Assembly (NCBI GenBank): GCA_027622195.1
Contig: JAQBZO010000001.1
Location: 158,263-222,262, forward strand
DNA: 64,000 nt
Direction: 5' to 3'
Source of the DNA: Planctomycetota bacterium
GTDB lineage: Bacteria > Planctomycetota > Phycisphaerae > Phycisphaerales > SM1A02
Below the pieces are notes generated by a model. That model saw nothing but the letters and a program-made list of their open reading frames with translations. It did no database searches and had not been told where the DNA came from. The translations under genes were made by a program, and so were the position numbers. Shown here one piece after another: positions 35,799-44,185 of the stretch (the first letter of the stretch is position 1; each line of letters opens with the position of its first letter).

Positions 35799-36845
35799 TT
35801 GACTCGATGGATTGCGGTGCATTGTTTGGTTCTTGGTCTCGTCCTCGTGGGATGCGGTGACGATCGCGCGCAGGACAATGAGACTTTGGTGGTGTACGCA
35901 TCGGCCGATGAACCCGTTGCTCGCCTCATCGTCGATGCGTTCGAGAAAGAGTCTGGGATTGACGTCACGCTCCGCCTCGATTCTGAAGCATCAAAAACGG
36001 TTGGACTCGCTGAAAGACTTCGTGCTCAGCGCGCGCACCCAGAAGCCGATGTGTTTTGGAGCAGTGAATGTTTCGTGATGGATGCCCTTGCGGTCGAAGG
36101 GATTCTCACTCCACTTCCCGCCACAGTGGTTGAATCGTGGCCGCGAAAACTGGTGAGCGCAGACGATCGATGGGCGGGATTCGCGGGAAGAGTGCGCGTT
36201 GTGGTGTGGAATCCACAGAAGATCGAGGAGACCTTGGTGCCAACATCACTGGAAGGATGCTCTTCGCGTGAGAAGAACGTGACGCTCGCGATCGCCGACG
36301 TGCGATTCGGAACTACTCGTGGTCACTTCAGCGCACTTGCGGCGTTGATGAGCGACGAATCGTGGTCCAACTGGTGCCAACAACTGGCGCAATCGAATCC
36401 AATGTTGCTGCCCGGTGGGAATGCCGCCGTCGTTGACGCCGTGGCTTCTGGAGAAGCGATGGTGGGACTTACCGATTCGGACGATGCGATCGCAGCGCAG
36501 GCGCAGGGACGATCCATTGCGTGGCGTCCGATTGGACTTGGACTTGATGCAGAGTGCGGACCTCACTCGGTGTTTGTGATTCCCAATACCGTTGGCATCA
36601 TCGTCGGCGCTCGGCATCCCGATTCCGCGGCGGAGTTTGCTCAGTTTCTCCTCTCCTCCCGCGGAGAATCCATCTTGGCTCAAAGCGCAAGCGCGAATGT
36701 GCCGTTGGGGTCCGACGCGAAGAATGGCGCGGTGACCTTGGGTGATTCAATCTGCCTTGTGGATGTGCGAACCGTCGCATCAGCCATGACCCGTGCGATC
36801 GAAACATTCCTCGCTCGCGTGCGTGACGCGGCTGGTGAACGGTGA
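35799..36845 (+). CDS. Ferric-iron-type ABC transporter substrate-binding lipoprotein
   Basis: 348 residues from a TTG start preceded by GAGGGG. The signal peptide ends in a lipobox (LGLVLVGC). The mature domain opens LVVYASADEPVARLIVDAFE and has ADVFWSSE and PLPATVV, the pattern of the FutA/FbpA-like family that binds Fe(III); specificity for iron over other oxyanions or thiamine is inference. Coupled to the following permease gene by a GTGA overlap. No ATP-binding subunit lies in the window. Confidence 0.75.
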   Translation: MTRWIAVHCLVLGLVLVGCGDDRAQDNETLVVYASADEPVARLIVDAFEKESGIDVTLRLDSEASKTVGLAERLRAQRAHPEADVFWSSECFVMDALAVEGILTPLPATVVESWPRKLVSADDRWAGFAGRVRVVVWNPQKIEETLVPTSLEGCSSREKNVTLAIADVRFGTTRGHFSALAALMSDESWSNWCQQLAQSNPMLLPGGNAAVVDAVASGEAMVGLTDSDDAIAAQAQGRSIAWRPIGLGLDAECGPHSVFVIPNTVGIIVGARHPDSAAEFAQFLLSSRGESILAQSASANVPLGSDAKNGAVTLGDSICLVDVRTVASAMTRAIETFLARVRDAAGER

Positions 36846-39217
36846 TCGAGTTCGCAGGTTCAGCGCTTCTCGAGCCGTGGAGCACGACGGTGGCGCGGAC
36901 TTTCGCATGGATCATTCCCGTCGCTCTGGTTTCGGGAATACTCGGAGTCTTCATCTCGCGCAACACGCGTCCACTGCGCGGTTCATGGTGGTGGCTTGTG
37001 ATGGCCGCGATGATTCCTCCATTCGCGATGTTTCATGCTGTGTGGTCGAGGTGCGCGACCGACGCATTTCTTGCTCGACCGGTTTGCCTCGCCGCCTCGC
37101 TCGTCGTCTGGGGGACCGCGCTGTCAGCCCTCATCTCTTCCATCTGGAGTCGTTCAACCGATGCCGATGATCTCACTGCGCTCGATGGCGCAACATGGTT
37201 CGATATCGTGCGATTGGAGTTCGTGCGTCGTGCGCCCGCGGCATGTGCTGGAGCTGCGGCAGTCGCCCTCGTCTTGTTCGGAGAGTCCACCGCATTCGAT
37301 CTCGCGCAAGTGCGCACCGTCGCCTTCGAGCTCAAAGCACTCGCCGCGCTCGGCGTCTCGCTCGTTGCATTGATTCAGATCGCGTTGCCACTGCTCATCG
37401 CACTCATGGTGTGTTCGATTCTTGTGGGAAGGGGCATGGCAGGGTGGACGCTGCGAACATCCAACATCGCCTCGATGCAAGGCAAGTGGACCCTTTCGAC
37501 GAAGCGAGCGATTGGACCAATCATCCTCGGACTCATCCCAGTGATCTCGATTCTCTGCGCGCGCAATGTCTGGGAGGACGCGGCTGGTTTGCGCGCCGAA
37601 CATCTCCGAGGAATTGGTTGGTCGATCTCTGCCGCACTGTGCGCTTCCATCGTTCTGGGCAGTTTCGCAGCGGTGGCCACAACGATGATGGCCCAGTCAA
37701 TCGCCAATCGGCGCGGTCGATGGATCTTGATCGTGCTGTGTTCATCGATTGTGTTGTTTCTTGCTGCGGTTCCCGCTGCGATCCTCTCGTCGGTACTCCT
37801 TCATACTGCGGACCTCTTGTTCGAGACCACCGCCACCTCAGGTTGGTGGCTCGTGGTCCTCGGACACTCGTTGCGCGCGGCCGCCGTGGTCTGGTGCATC
37901 GCCCTTTTCGCCGCGGTGCAATGGGATCGATCGGCCTCGGATGCAGCGGCACTTCGCGGAGGTGCCACATCCTTCGCGATCGCTCTGTGGCCCACCGCGC
38001 TTCGCGTCTTTCTATCGTCCGCACTCATCGTCTTCGTCCTCTCGTTTGGAGATGTGTCCGTCGCCGGAGCACTCGAACCTGCGGGAGCGGATCGTCTCGC
38101 GACTCGGCTCATTGACGCGCTTCATTATCAAAGACCAGGTCCGATTGCTGTGCTTCTTCCGTTGGTGGGATGTGCAGCCGTGATCGCGGCGACCGTGATG
38201 GCCATCATCTCAAAACGAGTTCGAACCCTTCACCCGTGCATCATGGTGATGCTGTTTCTTCCGCTCATCTTGGCAGGATGTGCTGAGAGCGGCAGCGAAC
38301 ACTCGGTTGGCTCACCACTCTCGCATCCGAGAGTGATCGGCGCACCGGGTCGAGCGAATGGACTCTTCGAGTACCCGCGCGCGCTGGCTGTGGATCCGCG
38401 AAACGGCGACATCATTGTGATTGACAAGACGGCACGCGTTCAGCGATTTCACTCAGATGGATCGCTCGATCAAATCTGGATGATGCCCCGTTTCGAGCAG
38501 GGCAAACCAACAGGAGTCTCGGTGGCTCCAGATGGACGAGTGTTCGTGGCCGATACGCATGAGCATCGCGTGCTCATTTTCTCGAGCGACGGCAAGGAAC
38601 TGTTCTCTCTTGGACAATCAGGCACAGGCCCCGGCGAGTTCATCTATCCAACCGACATTGCCTTTCGATCGGATGGACGGATTCTTGTCAGCGAGTACGG
38701 TGGGAACGATCGCATTCAAGAGTTCACCCATGATGGCAAGTGGATCCGTTCGTTTGGAGAACGAGGTGATCCGGGTCCCGCTGAATCCATTGATGGGATC
38801 GCCAGGTTCGATCGTCCTCAGTCCATCCTGCTCGATGAGCAGGCGAATCGAATCTATGTTGCCGATGCGTGCCACCACCGCATTGTCGAACTCACGGGGG
38901 AGGGGGAATTCGTCCGATCCATCGGCGAAGCAGGAGTGGACCAAGGGCAACTGTGGTATCCGTATGGAGTCGACCGACTCGATGAACACACCCTCGTCGT
39001 GTGCGAGTTCGGCGCGAACCGACTCCAGCGGCTCGACCTCAAGACGGCGAAAGTGGGTCCCGCGTGGGGGCGCTCTGGAAGTGCGGTGGGCGAACTCGCG
39101 GCTCCGTGGAGCGTTGCTGTCTGGGACGGGCACATCATCGTCTGTGACGGACGAAACGGCAGAGTTCAAGTGGTCAGCGTGCCGTCTTCGGAAGCAATGA
39201 CGGGTAGCGATCCGTAG
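36842..39217 (+). CDS. ABC transporter permease fused to an NHL-repeat beta-propeller
   Basis: 791 residues from a GTG start. Residues 1-465 form a double permease of the FbpB/ThiP type: about 12 helices with EAA-like loops before FGESTAFDLAQ and before LSFGDVSVAGALEP. Immediately after, residues 468-480 read MVMLFLPLILAGC, a complete lipoprotein signal with Cys480, and about 310 residues of NHL repeats follow (YPRALAVDPRNGDIIVID, PTGVSVAPDGRVFVAD, YPTDIAFRSDGRILVSE, WYPYGVDRLDEHTLVVCE). The frame is continuous. Either a genuine fusion or a permease whose stop was lost in front of a lipoprotein gene; an internal start at 38243 would give the lipoprotein alone but has no ribosome binding site. 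Confidence 0.75.
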   Translation: MIEFAGSALLEPWSTTVARTFAWIIPVALVSGILGVFISRNTRPLRGSWWWLVMAAMIPPFAMFHAVWSRCATDAFLARPVCLAASLVVWGTALSALISSIWSRSTDADDLTALDGATWFDIVRLEFVRRAPAACAGAAAVALVLFGESTAFDLAQVRTVAFELKALAALGVSLVALIQIALPLLIALMVCSILVGRGMAGWTLRTSNIASMQGKWTLSTKRAIGPIILGLIPVISILCARNVWEDAAGLRAEHLRGIGWSISAALCASIVLGSFAAVATTMMAQSIANRRGRWILIVLCSSIVLFLAAVPAAILSSVLLHTADLLFETTATSGWWLVVLGHSLRAAAVVWCIALFAAVQWDRSASDAAALRGGATSFAIALWPTALRVFLSSALIVFVLSFGDVSVAGALEPAGADRLATRLIDALHYQRPGPIAVLLPLVGCAAVIAATVMAIISKRVRTLHPCIMVMLFLPLILAGCAESGSEHSVGSPLSHPRVIGAPGRANGLFEYPRALAVDPRNGDIIVIDKTARVQRFHSDGSLDQIWMMPRFEQGKPTGVSVAPDGRVFVADTHEHRVLIFSSDGKELFSLGQSGTGPGEFIYPTDIAFRSDGRILVSEYGGNDRIQEFTHDGKWIRSFGERGDPGPAESIDGIARFDRPQSILLDEQANRIYVADACHHRIVELTGEGEFVRSIGEAGVDQGQLWYPYGVDRLDEHTLVVCEFGANRLQRLDLKTAKVGPAWGRSGSAVGELAAPWSVAVWDGHIIVCDGRNGRVQVVSVPSSEAMTGSDP

Positions 39218-39228
39218 CATGGCACACG

Positions 39229-42216
39229 ATGGGTGATGGTTACCACATTGCGCTCGAGCGACCGATCGCCCTCTTCCTCCTTCTCCTCATTCCATGGATG
39301 GGAGTGTGGGCGTGGCGACATCGTGCGGCCATTGGATCCACGCGCACTTGGATCATCATCACGGTTCGATCGCTGCTCATTGCACTGCTTGCGCTGAGTC
39401 TCGCCCAGCCGACTGCACTGCTGACGGGACGCGGCGTCACATCGATGGTGGTGCTCGACGCGAGCGAGTCCATTCCTCCCGCGCTTGCTGAACGCGCCCG
39501 CAAAGTGGTTGAAACTGCCATTGCGCAGAAGACCAACACTCATGATCGACTTGGTTTGGTGATCGCGGGACGAGATGCCGTGGCGGTCTCGATGCCTTCT
39601 TCCGCGCCCAATCAACTCGATGACGCTGGGCTCACGGCACGAGACGGAACGGATCTCGATGGAGCAGTGCGACGCGCCCTCGCACTCCTTCCACCCGACA
39701 CATCGAACCGATTGTTGCTGATCAGTGATGGCAATGAAACGGTGGGCTCCCTTCGAGATGCAGCGAAGGTTGCCCGCGCGGTCTCTGTTCCGATTGATGT
39801 CATCGTGTTGCCGTATGCGCACGCGAATGAGTCAGTCTTCGAATCGCTCCGCGCGCCCACGCGGGTGCGCATTGGGCAACCCTTCGACCTCAAGGCAGTG
39901 GTTCGTTCTCAGTCGGGGGCATCGGGGCGACTCCTTCTCTGGCAAGGAGGGACGCCAGTGGATCTCGATCCCGCATCGCCTGGAGATGGAGTAGCCATCA
40001 CGCTGCGACCAGGAAGCACAACGCTCGAACTCCCTGTTCTGCTGCAGAATCCGGGTGCGACGCGCTTTCGAGCATTGTTCGAGCCAGACGCCGACTCTGG
40101 TGATGGGCTCCATCAAAACAATGTGGGTTCAGCGATCGTCTTTGTCGGAGACGAGGGTCGCGTCCTCATCCTCGATGAGACGGAATCAGAGAGTCACGTG
40201 ATCGTTGAAGCGCTTCATTCCGCGGGGATCAATGTCGATGTGATTCCTCCATCAGGAGCCGACGACCCGATGACACTCGCCGCGTACGACGCTGTGATTC
40301 TCGCGAATGTAGGTCGCTACGAAATCTCGAACGCACTCGATCGCGGACTGCGTGCGTATGTGTCCGACCTCGGCGGAGGACTCTGGATGGTGGGAGGTGA
40401 TCGTTCGTTCGGCGCGGGTGGGTGGATTGGCAGCGACACCGAAAAAGTGCTTCCTGTTCGACTCGATCCACCTGCGACTCGTGAACTCCCCCGTGGTGCA
40501 CTCGTGCTCGTGATGCATTCGTGCGAACTTCCGCAGGGAAACTATTGGGCGGAAAAAATCGCACTCGCTGCGATCGATTCGCTGAGTGCTCAGGATTATC
40601 TCGGCATCGTCTCGTTCGCTTGGTCGAATACAGGAGCCAACGGTTGCTCGTGGCAGTTTCCGATCCAACTCGCTGGAGACAAGGTCGATGCTCGCATCGT
40701 CGCGCAAACGATGAGCGTGGGTGACATGCCTGATTTCACATCGAGCATGGATCTTGCGCTTGAGGGGTTGGGCAAAGTCAAGGCTGCTCAAAAGCATGTG
40801 ATCGTCATTTCAGACGGCGATCCAAGTCCACCGAACCAAGCCACGCTGGATAGATTTCGTTCCCAAGGCATCACGATCACCACCATCATGGTCGCTGGCC
40901 ATGGAACGGCAACCGACTTGCAAAACATGCGCGCCGTCGCGGAGCAAACGGGTGGCACATTCCATAATGTCATCAACCCGAAGTTGTTGCCGCGCATCGT
41001 GACGAAGGAAGCGACACTCATTACGCGCAGTCTGATCGCCGAGGGAGAGTTCGCTCCACAAGTGGTGGCACAACTCTCGGGGCCACTCTCTGGTGTGAGC
41101 AGTGTTCCTGGAATCGATGGTTATGTGGTGACGGTTCCTCGAGAGGGACTCGCCCAAGTGGCGATCGTCAATCGTTCTGCTGACGCCAAGTCACCTGGTC
41201 GTGTTTACGATGATCCCATTTTCGCGTGGTGGAATCATGGAACAGGACGCTGCGCCGCGCTGACCACCGATATCACAGGTCGATGGGGAACGAAGTGGAT
41301 TGCGTGGGGCGGAGTGCAGCCACTGGTGGAACGCACCACGCGCTGGTTGATGCGCCCAGCGGCTCCGCAAGATGTCGTGGTGCGAACCGCGATCGATGGA
41401 GAGACGATTACCGTTGAGGTCGAAACAGTGGGAGGTGAGTCTCGCGTGTCGGGACGGTCCGCCACAATCCTTCGCCCCGATGGAACGGTTGGTGCGGTGC
41501 GACTCGATCAAGTTGCGCCGGGAAGATGGAGCGGCACTTTTGCAGGGGATCAACAAGGGGCGTATCTCGTTCAAGTTCCAGTCGCGAATGGTGCGGGCGG
41601 CGCTGTAGTGCAGGCAGCGGTCAGTATCTCGTACGCGCGCGAGTATCGGAGTGTCCGCGACAATGGTGCGCTGCTTCGTGAGGTCGCCGAATCGACAGGA
41701 GGTCGACTGCTCACGCTCGATGATGCTGTTGGTCGCAACATTTTTCTTGCCGATGGACTCACGGTTCCGCAAGCGACGCGTCGCATCTGGGATCTGCTCG
41801 CAGTCATCGCCGCCGTATGGCTCATCGTGGACATTGCCGTGCGTCGACTCGTGATCGATTCCGAGTCGGGTCGTTCACTCTTCCTTCGATTCTTCGGTGG
41901 AGGAGCATCGACCGCGACGGGGGGATCTGATGCCCTTCGCCGTATTCGTCGTGCGAAGTCAGTCGAGGCAACACCTGTCGACACCGCTTCGACAGACGAG
42001 AGGGCTACCCCTTCCCATTCTTCGAGTGCGTCCCCTCGAGTTGAAGTGTTTGGGGGATCATCCGGCACTGAGAAATCGTCGCCGCCAACCACCCATGCAG
42101 AGCAGCCATCGAATGAGAGCGAACTGCCACCGCTCGAGCGATTGCGTCGAGCGCGGGACCGAGCGCGCGACCTCACGCGAAACGCGGAAGATGGCCAAGA
42201 AAAGAGCGATGGATGA
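39229..42216 (+). CDS. Membrane protein with two vWA domains and a GATase-like domain
   Basis: 995 residues. Two N-terminal helices (ALFLLLLIPWMGVWAW, VRSLLIALLALSLAQP), a vWA domain with MIDAS VVLDASESIP and LLISDGNETVG, a glutamine-amidotransferase-like Rossmann segment (AYDAVILANVGRY, GGGLWMVGGDRSFGAGGW) without its catalytic cysteine, a second vWA-like domain (VLVMHSCELP ... VIVISDGDPSPP) with a degenerate MIDAS, and a C-terminal helix (IWDLLAVIAAVWLIVDIAV) before a charged tail. Such proteins accompany MoxR and DUF58 proteins and are thought to work as chaperone/metal-linked envelope complexes. ATGA overlap with moxR. Confidence 0.8.
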   Translation: MGDGYHIALERPIALFLLLLIPWMGVWAWRHRAAIGSTRTWIIITVRSLLIALLALSLAQPTALLTGRGVTSMVVLDASESIPPALAERARKVVETAIAQKTNTHDRLGLVIAGRDAVAVSMPSSAPNQLDDAGLTARDGTDLDGAVRRALALLPPDTSNRLLLISDGNETVGSLRDAAKVARAVSVPIDVIVLPYAHANESVFESLRAPTRVRIGQPFDLKAVVRSQSGASGRLLLWQGGTPVDLDPASPGDGVAITLRPGSTTLELPVLLQNPGATRFRALFEPDADSGDGLHQNNVGSAIVFVGDEGRVLILDETESESHVIVEALHSAGINVDVIPPSGADDPMTLAAYDAVILANVGRYEISNALDRGLRAYVSDLGGGLWMVGGDRSFGAGGWIGSDTEKVLPVRLDPPATRELPRGALVLVMHSCELPQGNYWAEKIALAAIDSLSAQDYLGIVSFAWSNTGANGCSWQFPIQLAGDKVDARIVAQTMSVGDMPDFTSSMDLALEGLGKVKAAQKHVIVISDGDPSPPNQATLDRFRSQGITITTIMVAGHGTATDLQNMRAVAEQTGGTFHNVINPKLLPRIVTKEATLITRSLIAEGEFAPQVVAQLSGPLSGVSSVPGIDGYVVTVPREGLAQVAIVNRSADAKSPGRVYDDPIFAWWNHGTGRCAALTTDITGRWGTKWIAWGGVQPLVERTTRWLMRPAAPQDVVVRTAIDGETITVEVETVGGESRVSGRSATILRPDGTVGAVRLDQVAPGRWSGTFAGDQQGAYLVQVPVANGAGGAVVQAAVSISYAREYRSVRDNGALLREVAESTGGRLLTLDDAVGRNIFLADGLTVPQATRRIWDLLAVIAAVWLIVDIAVRRLVIDSESGRSLFLRFFGGGASTATGGSDALRRIRRAKSVEATPVDTASTDERATPSHSSSASPRVEVFGGSSGTEKSSPPTTHAEQPSNESELPPLERLRRARDRARDLTRNAEDGQEKSDG

Positions 42217-43271
42217 ATCGAGTTCCCACGATTCGCGGCGATGCATCCATTGAAGAGGTACGCGATGCGTGCCAATCGTTTCGCGTAACGGCACTCGCCC
42301 TTGAAGCAGAAACAACACGGTCGGTGGTGGGGCAATCGGTGGTCGTGCGCGAGACCATCATCGCACTCCTTGCGGGAGGGCACGTACTTCTCGAGGGACT
42401 CCCTGGGCTTGGCAAGACACTCCTTGTACGAACACTCTCCGATGCACTGGGACTTTCGTTCGCGCGCATTCAATGCACCCCCGACTTGATGCCAGCTGAC
42501 ATCACCGGCACCAACATTGTGATGGATGATCCAGTCACAAGCCGCCGCGTGATCGGTTTTCGAAGTGGTCCGATCTTTCATCAATTGCTCTTGGTCGATG
42601 AAGTCAATCGCGCGACGCCGAAGAGTCAGTCCGCGCTGCTCGAAGCAATGCAAGAGAGGCAAGTGTCAGTGGGCGGAGAGACGCGTCCACTTCCCACGCC
42701 GTTCTTCGTGATGGCGACGCAGAATCCAATCGAGCAAGAGGGCACCTATCCATTGCCCGAAGCTCAATTAGATCGCTTCATGCTGAAGGTCTTGGTTCCT
42801 GCAGTGACGAGAGAGACCCTTCAACAGGTCTTGGCGCGAACAACGACCGCTGCTGATCCCGTCGTGTCGCGAGTGCTCGACGCGGATGGAATCGCATCGG
42901 CGATCGCACTTGCAAAATGGATCGCCGTTGCGCCGCATGTCGCTGACTTCGCCATTCGACTCGTTCTCTCAACGCATCCCGGAGGGGACCATTCTCCCAA
43001 AGGGTTCGATCGTTGGATCGTGACCGGCGCAAGTCCGCGTGCGGTGCAGGCTCTCGTCTCGTGCGCGAAGGTTCGAGCACTTCTGGACGGTCGATTCGCC
43101 ATCGGAACGGATGACATCGCGGCGTTGGCGCCCGCGTGTTTGCGTCACCGCATCGTCAGGTCATTTGAAGCCGAAGCGGATGGACGATCGACCGATTCCA
43201 TCATTGCGGACTTGCTCCAACGTGTAGACCGTGGCGTCGTTGCCCACACTGTGGCGGGGGTGCACGCATGA
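42213..43271 (+). CDS. MoxR-family AAA+ ATPase
   Basis: 352 residues. Walker A LEGLPGLGKT, the MoxR signature RIQCTPDLMPADITGT, Walker B LLLVDEVNRATPKSQSALLEAMQERQV and sensor region MATQNPIEQEGTYPLPEAQLDRF. MoxR ATPases act with vWA proteins in assembling or activating partner proteins, for example metal-containing enzymes. Overlaps its neighbours by ATGA on both sides, placing it between the double-vWA and DUF58 genes. Confidence 0.93.
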   Translation: MNRVPTIRGDASIEEVRDACQSFRVTALALEAETTRSVVGQSVVVRETIIALLAGGHVLLEGLPGLGKTLLVRTLSDALGLSFARIQCTPDLMPADITGTNIVMDDPVTSRRVIGFRSGPIFHQLLLVDEVNRATPKSQSALLEAMQERQVSVGGETRPLPTPFFVMATQNPIEQEGTYPLPEAQLDRFMLKVLVPAVTRETLQQVLARTTTAADPVVSRVLDADGIASAIALAKWIAVAPHVADFAIRLVLSTHPGGDHSPKGFDRWIVTGASPRAVQALVSCAKVRALLDGRFAIGTDDIAALAPACLRHRIVRSFEAEADGRSTDSIIADLLQRVDRGVVAHTVAGVHA

Positions 43272-44185
43272 GCAATGACCCAACACGCCCTCGCAAGGTC
43301 GATGATCTCATCGACTCTCGACTCATGGCGCGACTCGACACACTCGATGTGGTGAGCCGCAAGATATTCCTCGGCAAGATTCAGGGAGAAAGACGGTCGC
43401 GCCGTCGAGGACAAAGCGTCGAGTTTGCCGATTACCGTCCGTACAGTCACGGCGACGATCTTCGCTTTGTCGATTGGAACATTTACGGTCGACTCGATCG
43501 GTTGTTTCTGAAACTGTTCCTCGAGGAAGAAGATCTTTCGATCGCCATTGCCATCGACACGAGTGGGTCCATGGATACTGGCACTCCCAACAAGCTCGAC
43601 TTCGCACGCCGACTTGCGATGGCGCTGGGGTACATCGGACTGGTGAATCAAAGTCGCGTGGCCCTTTTCGGCTTTGGTGCGAATCGCACCGAGCGTCTCA
43701 TCGGACTTCGAGGTCGCCGTCGCACGCGCGAGATGGGTGAGTGGCTCCTTGGGCTCGAGAGCGGTGGAGATGCTGATTTCACTTCGTCCATGCGATCCAT
43801 CTCGCTTGCTGGGCAAGGTCGAGGTATTTTGATTGTGCTCTCAGACCTTCTTCTGGCCGAGGGAGCTGAAGCAGGACTGCGTGCCGTGGCGGGCCGTGGA
43901 TTCGATGTGTTCGCGATCCAACTCCTCTCTCCGGAGGAGGTCGATCCCGCATCAGGATCGCTCTCTGGAGATCTGCGATTGACCGATGTCGAGCGTGATG
44001 CGCCGATTGAAGTCTCGATCACCTCACGCACATTGGATGAGTACAAGACCAGACTCAACGAATACACGGCGAAGTTGCGCGATTTCTGTGTGCAGCGCGG
44101 CATCACACACATGGTCGTGCGGACCGATGTGCCGATGGATGAATTGGTGATCGATTACCTGCGTCGACGAGGGTTGCTGCGATGA
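43268..44185 (+). CDS. DUF58 domain protein
   Basis: 305 residues. The DUF58 signature is visible: RRGQSVEFADYRPYSHGDDLRFVDWNIYGR followed by LFLKLFLEEEDL, then a vWA-like fold with IAIDTSGSMDTGTPNK, and ILIVLSDLLLAEGAEAGL. Partner of MoxR in nearly all known MoxR operons; function as an assembly factor is presumed. ATGA overlaps on both sides. Confidence 0.92.
   Translation: MSNDPTRPRKVDDLIDSRLMARLDTLDVVSRKIFLGKIQGERRSRRRGQSVEFADYRPYSHGDDLRFVDWNIYGRLDRLFLKLFLEEEDLSIAIAIDTSGSMDTGTPNKLDFARRLAMALGYIGLVNQSRVALFGFGANRTERLIGLRGRRRTREMGEWLLGLESGGDADFTSSMRSISLAGQGRGILIVLSDLLLAEGAEAGLRAVAGRGFDVFAIQLLSPEEVDPASGSLSGDLRLTDVERDAPIEVSITSRTLDEYKTRLNEYTAKLRDFCVQRGITHMVVRTDVPMDELVIDYLRRRGLLR

Noticed and set aside
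37195-38115. 306-residue plus-strand ORF in another frame of the permease
   Set aside because: Arginine/serine-rich frame-shadow of the permease gene.
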